Shown piece after piece: positions 11,381 to 22,700 of a stretch of DNA of 64,000 nt (positions within the stretch are counted from its first letter, which is position 1; each line of letters begins with the position of its first letter). The stretch is from assembly GCF_020623625.1 (NCBI RefSeq), contig NC_060206.1, positions 1 through 64,000 on the forward strand, given 5' to 3'. The DNA comes from Saccharomycodes ludwigii (taxonomy: Eukaryota; Ascomycota; Saccharomycetes; Saccharomycodales; Saccharomycodaceae). Position numbers and translations under genes: made by a program. The notes under the pieces were generated by a model. The model did no database searches. It was not told the origin of the DNA and saw only the letters and a list, made by a program, of their open reading frames with translations.

Positions 11381-12760
11381 CATCTGAATACAAATATTTG
11401 TTATTTTTGACTTCAAGAAATTATTGGATTGTACGAGTATAGAAATCAATACGTATCTAAAAACCATCATATATAAAAACACTATTAAGTACCTATATGA
11501 TAGTAAAAAAAAAATGAAAGATTGAGTTTTTATAAATTCTAGATTAAAATATGTTTATGTAAATATGGTAGTTATTAGTTTTGTGCTGGTTTGATTTATA
11601 CAAGCACAATGTTAAAATCTTATAACTGAAAATAAATAAACAAATTTACTCATTTTATACGATTTGCTATTAAAAAAAGTGAAGCCCTAAAACGTAAAAG
11701 TCAAAAAAAAACAGAGTCAAACAATTAGAGGCTAAGGTGTAGGATCAAAAAAATTAATGTCTATAAATTAGGGTCAAACATTTAAAGCCCTAAAAAAATA
11801 AAATCCAAAAATAAAATCCAAAAAATAAAATCCAAAACATATAATCCAAAACATATAATCCAAAACATATAATCCAAAAAATAAAGCCCTAAAAAAAACA
11901 TCAGAAAAAGTGAAATCATGCAGTCCGAAAATAGCATATATCCCGATATGCCATCACTGCCATTCAAAGCTTAACCCGAGTTTCATCCTTATCTTATCTC
12001 AAAAAAAAATTAAAAAAAAAAAAATCTAATCTTTCATTCAATCTTTTCCATCCCCACTTTCAACAACAACAACAACAACAACAACAACCAAGATAAACTA
12101 CAATAACACTGCGAAACAACTTTTAACTTTTGTGCAATCCTATATTCTGTATGTCTTGTCTATATAAATTACTATTCCAATTTAATATTTAACCAGAATA
12201 ACACAAATCTATATACACTTTGCCATGTCTATACAACCTTATCGATAAACAATTTACTCCTTTTTTTTTATTTTTATCTAGAGCACGTGATTGACAACGT
12301 AACTACTTTTTTTTTATTTTTTTTTTTTTTGTTGCATAAACGCATCTTCCATTTCGAGTTGCTACTACAACTACTACTACAAAAAAAAGAAACAGTATCA
12401 ATCATTTGAGCAGAAAAAAAAAAAAAAAAAAAAAACCCTTTACACAATTACTTTAATTCATACACACATACTTTTTATATCGAATAACCTATACAAAAAA
12501 AAAAATATACAAAGTGCCTGTGCAACAAATTCCAAATTCTTTGATGTAAATTTATGGCGGCCTGCTAATTTTGTGAACATATAGTTGATCTGAGTATTCT
12601 GTATTTTGTGAGCGTATGCATATTAAATCCATTTCAATCCTCAATATCACACACCACATTTACTTCCAGCATCAGAATGTAGAAATATAAATTGATAATA
12701 CAAGCAGTTAACCAATGGAAATTTTCACAGGTTTTTTAATGGAATTTACGTTTCTAGCTT
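11381..12760. other. Gene-free spacer with Tbf1-like sites and short tandem repeats
   Basis: No gene is supported. Between 11683 and 11892 there are three AGCCCTAA words on the + strand and one TTAGGGTC (reverse sense). Between 11795 and 11880 a short repeat built on ATAATCCAAAACAT / AAAATCCAAAA is reiterated. An (ACA)n tract lies at about 12062-12088, a CACGTG site at 12284 and poly-A/poly-T runs around 12300-12440. Confidence 0.7.
11683..11892. promoter_or_regulatory. Cluster of Tbf1-like ARCCCTAA motifs
   Basis: AGCCCTAA occurs at 11683, 11786 and 11885, and the reverse-sense TTAGGGTC at 11768 reads GACCCTAA. ARCCCTAA is the known S. cerevisiae Tbf1 recognition word, found in subtelomeric anti-silencing elements and some promoters. 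Four matches in 210 bp of very AT-rich DNA is far from what this composition would be expected to give, but protein binding is inferred only. Confidence 0.5.
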
Positions 12761-12799
12761 GTGTTTAGATTAATACAAAGAAAATTATATTCCTCATGC

Positions 12800-15700
12800 T
12801 ACAGGAGTAATACTATACTTGTATCTAGGTTTGTGTTATATATACAAGTCTCTTTAGGGGGAAAAAAGTTATTTGTTCATGGCTTTGGCATAACAGTAAT
12901 TGTACTCAAAATAATAAAAATAATTGCATTTGAACAGCATGAAAAGTGTTTTGCTGGAATATCAAATAAACTGGGCTATACACTTAAGTTCTGTGTATAT
13001 TATTACAAAATATGTTGTTTTTTTTACGGAATATGGGGCTTTTTTTTTTAATACATTGTCTCAAAGTCTTTTATTAGTCCACTGAACAATCATATAAATA
13101 TTGCCATATTACTATATTGTTTTTGGATCACTAATATGCCCCAATCTCAATTATTTACTCTACAGGTTCGGATAGTTTTCAAGTTGGTAAAAATGTTACC
13201 AAGCAAGATTTACATTTCACCCAAGAATTTGTTATCCAAGAGCGTAAAATAGATTGTACATTACACATTATTGACCCACACTTTGTTAGATCTTATTTCA
13301 CCTAAAGTTTTATTTTTTACTAGTCTGTTCGAACCATCACAAAAGAGATTATTCTTATAGCATCAACAAATAAGTGGTAACTTATGCCTCCTCGTATCAA
13401 AGCAGCTGTTCACAAACTATTCTATATAGCACATCTTTCTTTTGTTGTTTCCTTATTTCAGATGTTTTGATGTTATGATAAGTGATAAAATATTTTAAAG
13501 TTTGAAACACAGAAATGTGAATGTTGTAATTCGCCAAAAGCTATGATAGTTGAATGATCTATTATTTCTGATTTATACTTGTAGTAATGACGATGTGTTT
13601 CGTAAAGAGATATGAAACAAAACTCTCTGCCTCTTTTCATGTGATAAGTTCTCAAAAACAATCTCTAAATCAGTATTGTTATCTCCACTAACAATTTAAA
13701 ATTTTTGACAATAATCCTGTCTAGCTTATAAAGCATGTGTGTGTAAAAATTACAGGAGATACTAAAAAAGATACATCCACGTTCCTGTTTTACCAACAAA
13801 TATAAAATGTTACTACACTTGATCTGTTTACAAAAATCATCTACCTTGATCTCAGTTCAAAATGTCATTAAAAACTAGAATTACATGGTGGTCAAGTGTT
13901 TTGCTGATTTGGATTGATTGCTGCTATTCCACAAAAATACATTTAGAATATTGATCAATAGCAATAATAATCGTGCTCCAAATACAATCTTCTTTTATTT
14001 TCCTGTAAATATTATTCACAAAATAATGTAGGTGGTGCCAAAAAGAAAATGAAGGAAATTGGTATCACAAATATACATCCCAGTTTTGTATAAGTTTTTC
14101 AACAACTGCTATGTAACAAGATCACTACTGCATTTCCACAATTGGATGATCTCATTAATTTCAAATGATTGAATTGGTAACATATAGAACAAAATAGACT
14201 GTAATTATTAATTAAGATTCAGTACTGTGCAGTGCCTAAATGTGTAACAAAATATATGTTTCATCATATTATTTGCAATGCTCTTGCTTTTAGTCAAAAC
14301 AAATATCCTTCTCTTTCTAATAGTAAACCATTTCTTATCAACTCATGTTAGTCACACAATAAATCACAAATAAACTTGTTATCTACTCACTTGTTCATGT
14401 AAACATATCTCCCAATATATTGATACAATATTCCATAACAATACTTGTGTTACTCCTTTGATTAGGGGGGGGGGGAGTTCATTTCAACCTAAATCAGAAT
14501 TTCAAATTCCACACTAATCATATAATGTCATTTTGTAATAAACCTTTTTTTTATGAATATAATATATAAATTGACATGCACATTTAGATTTTATGTATGC
14601 AATTGCTGGTCTTCATAAATATCACTGAATCTTTGAATATTTCTAGGTACAGTAATGTTTGGTATACACTCAGTAGATATAAACCGAGTATGTGTGTTGT
14701 CAGTTCTAGATCTAGTAGGATATTAGAATAAAAAGAAAAGCCTTATTACTAACCCACTTTTTTAAAATAGTAATTAGAAACAAAGTTATAAGTGGTAATA
14801 CCAATGCTATACAGATCCGCAGTATTAGAATGAAAAATTAAATATAATAAAAGTATTCAGGTGTCAGATCGCACAGTATAACCTTATTTGTTATTTGATT
14901 GATTTGTGAATTGATACTTTAATAAATAGGCACTTTTTGTGTTTTCAGTGTATCTTTTCTTTTTAAACTTTTATCATGCTTAATCAGTTATACACCACTT
15001 ATATTTTGGATGACATGTGAATATTGATGTGTGCTTATTAGTAACAATATGGTCCTTCACTCCAGTACAGTCATTATGATTCCAACAAACACGCAATGGT
15101 TATCCACTATAATAACAAAATAATAATAAACAGCCCCTTTATAGTGTTGTTTTTCTTCACTCCAATCAGTATATATCCAGTTGAAACATTCTTTGAAAGT
15201 GTAGATATGATTTCGTATTTTGATAGGTTTTATAAATACTACCTAAATATCTGTTTTTTGATCAAAAACTTTTCTAATTTCTTGTAAGTTGTTGTAAATT
15301 GTGTAAAATACTTGTTTTGTTTTGTTTTGTTTTGTTTTGTTTTGTTATTTCTGATAATCAACAAACTGTTTTTTTTTTAACTTTGTTGGTAATTCACAGC
15401 TTAAAAATATTTAGCATTTTTTACGAAAAAAATCTTTTTTTTTTTTTTTGCAGCCAAAGAAACAATTTTTTTTTTCGTTCGCTCAAAAATATCATCTAAA
15501 TTCACAATGTTATTTTATTAATAAAACTTTAATAAATGTTATCTAATATGAAATATAGAAAGTGAAATTGCATTTGAACACCAGTTATTTCAAGAGTTAT
15601 GGAGAGTTAGAAATACACCAAGTTTTCACCCAACATATTTTATAAATTCACTAGAGAAACTATGTCATTGTAACTATCAAGACCATAAATAATTCCAAGC

Positions 15701-16000
15701 ATTCAGATAACATATGAAGCAACGAGAACTAAAAACTAAGTAGTTTAATATTACATATTGCAACAAGGATAATAGATGTGATAAAACCCAATGAATAAAG
15801 TTAAGACTAGTTTTCAATAACAAGTTTGTTTTGTTATATGGATTATGTTACAATTCATTATATGTAAAGAATGAAGTTTATTTTTGTTAATTAACACCAA
15901 ATAGCAGCAAACTTAAAATGAATGAATCACAACATCTCAATTGAACATACACAATGAATCAAATACCATTCAATATTGTTTTCAAATTTCTATCTATATT
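12800..16000 (-). mobile_element. Heavily decayed Ty3/gypsy-like pol fossil
   Basis: The minus strand keeps scattered islands that resemble LTR-retrotransposon pol: an LDDI-type reverse-transcriptase-like island near 15470-15510, an integrase core-like island (IDQYSK type) near 13900-14030, and a possible late integrase island (YSP type) near 12950-13010. Their order and spacing fit reverse transcriptase followed by integrase on the minus strand. The element is very old and broken in many places; no open frame of useful length remains. Family assignment rests on short islands and is tentative. Confidence 0.35.
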
Positions 16001-16777
16001 ACAAGATCTCTACTTGTATGTTTTTTCTTTTAATATACGCTAAAGTTGATGAAATATGACAAATACTCCGTTGACGAGGAATGCACTTCGCAGGATATAC
16101 ACACTTGTCTTTCAATATGAGCTTATGATTACACATTGTGATAAAGCAAGCACTTATATGAACTAATTATTAACAAACACTTGAATTATGGAATAATAAA
16201 AAACATAGAGCCTGTTAACTAAAGAATAATATATATATGAAGGGAAACTTTATCACCAATCATGTTACAAATAAACATCGATTTTATAGAATCTAAGCAG
16301 ACTTATAAGTTTGGAATTATTGGTTTAAAATACACAACATAAATTGACCCACTAATTGAGAATTTACTTCCAAAAGAATAGATCTATCTTATTCTTCATA
16401 GTTTAAGGCACTTCTTTTTACTATTATTATTAAACTTTTGAACTCAGCAATAGAAGAAGAATTAAAATAAAAAATTAGTATGAGAAACAAGAAAGAAAAT
16501 AGTATTCCAATGTTATCGATAAATAATCAGAAAAAAAATTTTATTAGAAATAAAAACAACTTACAGTATGAAAAACTAAGTTGCTTCGATATTATAAAAA
16601 CACAAAATATGAAATCTGAACAAAATAAATACAAAAAAAAATTGACAAACTTGAAAAAAAACTGACGAACTTGAAAAACAAAACTGACGAATTTGAAAAA
16701 AACTAACAAACTTAAAAAAAAAAATAAACTAAATATATCAGATACTATTCGAAAAATAAATTTTCACAAGAGTAATC
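16001..16777. other. Gene-free DNA downstream of the adhesin
   Basis: AT-rich spacer with no supported gene. It serves as the 3' flank of the minus-strand adhesin. Its only clear structure is the short tandem repeat at 16640-16715. Confidence 0.6.
16640..16715. repeat. Four-copy ~20-bp tandem repeat
   Basis: Four degenerate units of the type CTGACGAACTTGAAAAA (variants TTGACAAACTTG, CTGACGAATTTG, CTAACAAACTTA) follow each other directly, just beyond the end of the adhesin gene. Confidence 0.75.
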
Positions 16778-19700
16778 TTAAAATAAATTGAAAAACAAAA
16801 CAAATAAAGTTAAGAACATCTTGAAAGTGGATATTCTGTTTGAAACAGCACCAGCTTGGTAAATAGAAATTAATCCACTAGATGCTGGTTGAGATTGAAT
16901 ACTTTGAACTTCAATACCAGCTGTGCTAGAAACAGTTTCTGATTGAACAGTGGTGGTAATAACTTTGCCACCAGATGTAGTCTTGGTAACAACATTGTTG
17001 GAATTACCAGAGTTGCCACTGCCACTCTTGGTAACAGTGGTGTAAACAGAACCAGAAGAAATGGTCTCAACATATTCACTAGCATTGCCTGGAGAACCTG
17101 ATCCGTTTTCATTATTATTGTTTGGAACAATAGTAGATGTAATAACAGATGTGATGGTACTACCTGATGTAGTGTACACACTAGTCTTAGTAACAGTAAC
17201 TGGTGTATTAGCAGTTTCGGAACTACCAGATCCACCGTTGTTGTTGTTGTTGTTTGGAACAATAGTAGAGGTGATAGTAGCAGTAATGGTACTACCAGAT
17301 GTAGTGAATACACTAGTCTTAGTAACAGTAACTGGTGTATTAGCAGTTTCGGAATTACCAGATCCACCGTTGTTGTTGTTGTTGTTTGGAACAATAGTAG
17401 AAGTGATAGTAGCAGTAATGGTGCTACCAGATGTGGTAAACACACTAGTCTTAGTAACAGTAACTGGTGTATTAGCAGTTTCGGAATTACCAGATCCACC
17501 GTTGTTGTTGTTGTTTGGAACAATAGTGGATGTGATAGTAGCAGTGATGGTACTACCAGATGTAGTGAATACACTAGTCTTAGTAACAGTGACTGGTGTA
17601 TTACCAGTTTCAGAACTACCAGATCCACCGTTGTTGTTGTTGTTATTTGGAACAATAGTGGAGGTGATAGTAGCAGTAATGGTACTACCAGATGTAGTGA
17701 ATACACTAGTCTTAGTAACAGTAACTGGTGTATTGGAAGTCTCAGAACTAACAGAATAAACTTCGGAACCGGAATTGTTAGAACCACCATTATTGTTGTT
17801 GTTGTTGTTTGGAACAGTGGTGGTAGTAGCATCGCATGTGACAATAGTCGAGGTTATAGTTCTGCCAGATGTAACAATCACAGTAGTTCTTGTGACACTA
17901 GAAGGCAATCCAGATGTCTCAGTAGTTGGATTAACTGGAGAAACAGTTTCAGAAGTAGAGGTAGTACCTGGAATAGTAGTCAATGGAGATGATTTAGAGC
18001 TGGTAGTGTTAAAATAACCAAATCCTGGTGTTTCAACGTAAATAATAGTGGAAGTGGTAGACAATCCATTAGAGCCAGTAACAGTGAAAATGTTAATGGA
18101 ATAAGTTGAAGTGTAAGCACCACCCCAAGAGGTAAATATAGTACTAATGCCATGATTTTCTGGAGTTTCAACTGTGTAAATGGTAGATGTAGTTGGTTTA
18201 CCATCAGTACCAGTAGTAGTGAAAATCGAAGTACCAACAGTAGTAGTAACGGATCCAGTCCATGGAACATTAGTAGTTGAAGCACCATGGTTAGCTGGTG
18301 TTTCAACAGTGTAGATGGTAGACGTAGTTGGAATACCATCAGTACCAGTATTAGTGATAACGCTAGTACCAATAGTAGATGTAACAGATCCAGTCCATGG
18401 TGTGTATGTGGTGGTAACACCGTTGTTGGTTGGGGTTTCAACTGTGTAGATGGTAGATGTAGTTGGAATACCGTCTGAGCCAATACTGGTAGTTACCCTA
18501 GTACCAATGGTAGAAGTGAATGTACCGGTCCATGGTGTGTACGTGGTGGTAACACCGTTGTTGGTTGGGGTTTCAACTGTGTAGATGGTAGATGTAGTTG
18601 GAATACCGTCTGAGCCAATACTGGTAGTTACACTAGTACCAATGGTGGAAGTGAAGGTACCAGTCCATGGTGTGTAAGTGGTGGTAACAGCATCAACATC
18701 TGGAGTTTCAACGGTGTAAATAGTTGAGGTGGTTGGAATACCATCTGAGCCAATACTGGTGGTTACACTAGTATCAATGGTGGAAGTGAATGTACCAGTC
18801 CATGGTGTGTAAGTGGTGGTAACAGCATCAACATCTGGAGTTTCAACGGTGTAAATAGTTGAGGTGGTTGGAATACCATCTGAGCCAATACTGGTAGTGA
18901 CACTAGTACCAATGGTGGAAGTGAAGGTACCAGTCCATGGTGTGTAGGTGGTAGTAACAGCATCAACTTCTGGAGTTTCAACAGTATAGATGGTAGATGT
19001 AGTTGGAATACCATCTGAGCCAATACTGGTAGTGACACTAGTACCAATGGTGGAAGTGAAGGTACCAGTCCATGGTGTGTAGGTGGTAGTAACAGCATCA
19101 ACTTCTGGAGTTTCAACAGTATAGATGGTAGATGTAGTTGGAATACCATCTGAGCCAATACTGGTAGTGACACTAGTACCAATGGTAGAAGTGAATGTAC
19201 CAGTCCATGGTGTGTAAGTGGTGGTAACAGCATCAACATCTGGAGTTTCAACGGTGTAAATAGTTGAGGTGGTTGGAATACCGTCTGAGCCAATACTGGT
19301 AGTTACACTAGTACCAATGGTAGAAGTGAATGTACCAGTCCATGGTGTGTAAGTGGTAGTAACAGCATCAACATCTGGAGTTTCAACGGTGTAAATAGTT
19401 GAGGTGGTTGGAATACCATCTGAGCCAATACTGGTAGTGACACTAGTACCAATGGTGGAAGTGAAGGTACCAGTCCATGGTGTGTAGGTGGTAGTAACAG
19501 CATCAACTTCTGGAGTTTCAACAGTATAGATGGTAGATGTAGTTGGAATACCATCTGAGCCAATACTGGTAGTGACACTAGTACCAATGGTGGAAGTGAA
19601 TGTACCAGTCCATGGTGTGTAAGTGGTGGTAACAGCATCAACATCTGGAGTTTCAACGGTGTAAATAGTTGAGGTGGTTGGAATACCGTCTGAGCCAATA

Positions 19701-22700
19701 CTGGTGGTTACACTAGTACCAATGGTGGAAGTGAATGTACCAGTCCATGGTGTGTAAGTGGTGGTAACAGCATCAACATCTGGAGTTTCAACGGTGTAAA
19801 TAGTTGAGGTGGTTGGAATACCATCTGAGCCAATACTGGTAGTGACACTAGTACCAATGGTGGAAGTGAAGGTACCAGTCCATGGTGTGTAGGTGGTAGT
19901 AACAGCATCAACTTCTGGAGTTTCAACAGTATAGATGGTAGATGTAGTTGGAATACCATCTGAGCCAATACTGGTAGTGACACTAGTACCAATGGTGGAA
20001 GTGAAGGTACCAGTCCATGGTGTGTAGGTGGTAGTAACAGCATCAACTTCTGGAGTTTCAACAGTATAGATGGTAGATGTAGTTGGAATACCATCTGAGC
20101 CAATACTGGTAGTGACACTAGTACCAATGGTAGAAGTGAATGTACCAGTCCATGGTGTGTAAGTGGTGGTAACAGCATCAACATCTGGAGTTTCAACGGT
20201 GTAAATAGTTGAGGTGGTTGGAATACCGTCTGAGCCAATACTGGTAGTGACACTAGTACCAATGGTGGAAGTGAATGTACCAGTCCATGGTGTGTAAGTG
20301 GTAGTAACAGCATCAACATCTGGAGTTTCAACGGTGTAAATAGTTGAGGTGGTTGGAATACCATCTGAGCCAATACTGGTAGTGACACTAGTACCAATGG
20401 TGGAAGTGAAGGTACCAGTCCATGGTGTGTAGGTGGTAGTAACAGCATCAACTTCTGGAGTTTCAACAGTATAGATGGTAGATGTAGTTGGAATACCATC
20501 TGAGCCAATACTGGTAGTGACACTAGTACCAATGGTGGAAGTGAATGTACCAGTCCATGGTGTGTAAGTGGTAGTAACAGCATCAACTTCTGGAGTTTCA
20601 ACAGTATAGATGGTAGATGTAGTTGGAATACCATCTGAGCCAATACTGGTAGTGACACTAGTACCAATGGTAGAAGTGAAGGTACCAGTCCATGGTGTGT
20701 AAGTGGTGGTAACAGCATCAACATCTGGAGTTTCAACAGTGTAGATGGTGGAGGTAGTTGGAATACCATCTGAACCAATACTGGTAGTTACACTAGTACC
20801 AATGGTAGAAGTGAATGTACCAGTCCATGGTGTGTAGGTGGTAGTAACAGCATCGTGTTCTGGAGTTTCAACGGTGTAAATAGTTGAGGTGGTTGGAATA
20901 CCATCTGAGCCAATACTGGTAGTGACACTAGTACCAATGGTGGAAGTGAAGGTACCAGTCCATGGTGTGTAGGTGGTAGTAACAGCATCAACTTCTGGAG
21001 TTTCAACAGTATAGATGGTAGATGTAGTTGGAATACCATCTGAGCCAATACTGGTAGTGACACTAGTACCAATGGTGGAAGTGAAGGTACCAGTCCATGG
21101 TGTGTAGGTGGTAGTAACAGCATCAACTTCTGGAGTTTCAACAGTATAGATGGTAGATGTAGTTGGAATACCATCTGAGCCAATACTGGTAGTGACACTA
21201 GTACCAATGGTGGAAGTGAAGGTACCAGTCCATGGTGTGTAGGTGGTAGTAACAGCATCAACTTCTGGAGTTTCAACAGTATAGATGGTAGATGTAGTTG
21301 GAATACCATCTGAGCCAATACTGGTAGTGACACTAGTACCAATGGTAGAAGTGAATGTACCAGTCCATGGTGTGTAAGTGGTGGTAACAGCATCAACATC
21401 TGGAGTTTCAACAGTGTAGATGGTAGATGTAGTTGGAATACCATCTGAGCCAATACTGGTAGTAACACTAGTACCAATGGTAGAAGTGAATGTACCAGTC
21501 CATTGTGTGTAGGTGGTAGTAACAGCATCAACTTCTGGAGTTTCAACAGTGTAGATGGTGGAGGTATTTGGAATACCGTCTGAACCAATACTGGTAGTTA
21601 CACTAGTACCAATGGTAGAAGTGAATGTACCGGTCCATGGTGTGTAAGTGGTAGTAACAGCATCAGCTTCTGGAGTTTCAACAGTGTAGATGGTGGAGGT
21701 AGTTGGAATACCGTCTGAGCCAATACTGGTAGTTACACTAGTACCAATGGTGGAAGTGAATGTACCAGTCCATGGTGTGTAAGTGGTAGTAACAGCATCA
21801 ACATCTGGAGTTTCAACGGTGTAAATAGTTGAGGTGGTTGGAATACCATCTGAGCCAATACTGGTAGTGACACTAGTACCAATGGTGGAAGTGAAGGTAC
21901 CAGTCCATGGTGTGTAGGTGGTAGTAACAGCATCAACTTCTGGAGTTTCAACAGTATAGATGGTAGATGTAGTTGGAATACCATCTGAGCCAATACTGGT
22001 AGTGACACTAGTACCAATGGTAGAAGTGAATGTACCAGTCCATGGTGTGTAAGTGGTGGTAACAGCATCAACATCTGTAGTTTCAACAGTGTAGATGGTA
22101 GATGTAGTTGGAATACCATCTGAGCCAATACTGGTAGTAACACTAGTACCAATGGTAGAAGTGAATGTACCAGTCCATTGTGTGTAGGTGGTAGTAACAG
22201 CATCAACTTCTGGAGTTTCAACAGTGTAGATGGTAGATGTAGTTGGAATACCATCTGAGCCAATACTGGTAGTAACACTAGTACCAATGGTGGAAGTGAA
22301 TGTACCAGTCCATTGTGTGTAAGTGGTAGTAACAGCATCAGCTTCTGGAGTTTCAACTGTATAGATAGTTGAGGTAGTTGGAATACCATCTGATCCAATA
22401 CTGGTAGTAACACTAGTACCAATGGTAGAAGTGAATGCACCAGTCCATGGTGTGTAGGTGGTAGTAACAGCATCGTGTTCTGGAGTTTCAACTGTATAGA
22501 TAGTTGAGGTAGTTGGAATACCATCTGATCCAATACTGGTTGTAACACTAGTACCAATGGTAGAAGTGAATGCACCAGTCCATGGTGTGTAGGTGGTAGT
22601 AACAGCATCGTGTTCTGGAGTTTCAACTGTATAAACGGTAGATGTAGTTGGAATACCGTCTGATCCAATACTGGTTGTAACACTAGTACCAATGGTAGAA

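Noticed and set aside
12761-13051. 96-residue plus-strand reading frame
   Set aside because: Lies over the decayed minus-strand element and has no family features.
17061-17759. Long open frames opposite or out of frame with the adhesin repeats (also many between 18000 and 24850)
   Set aside because: They follow the 135-bp and 132-bp repeat periods exactly and have repeat-like, low-complexity translations; they are by-products of the adhesin codons.
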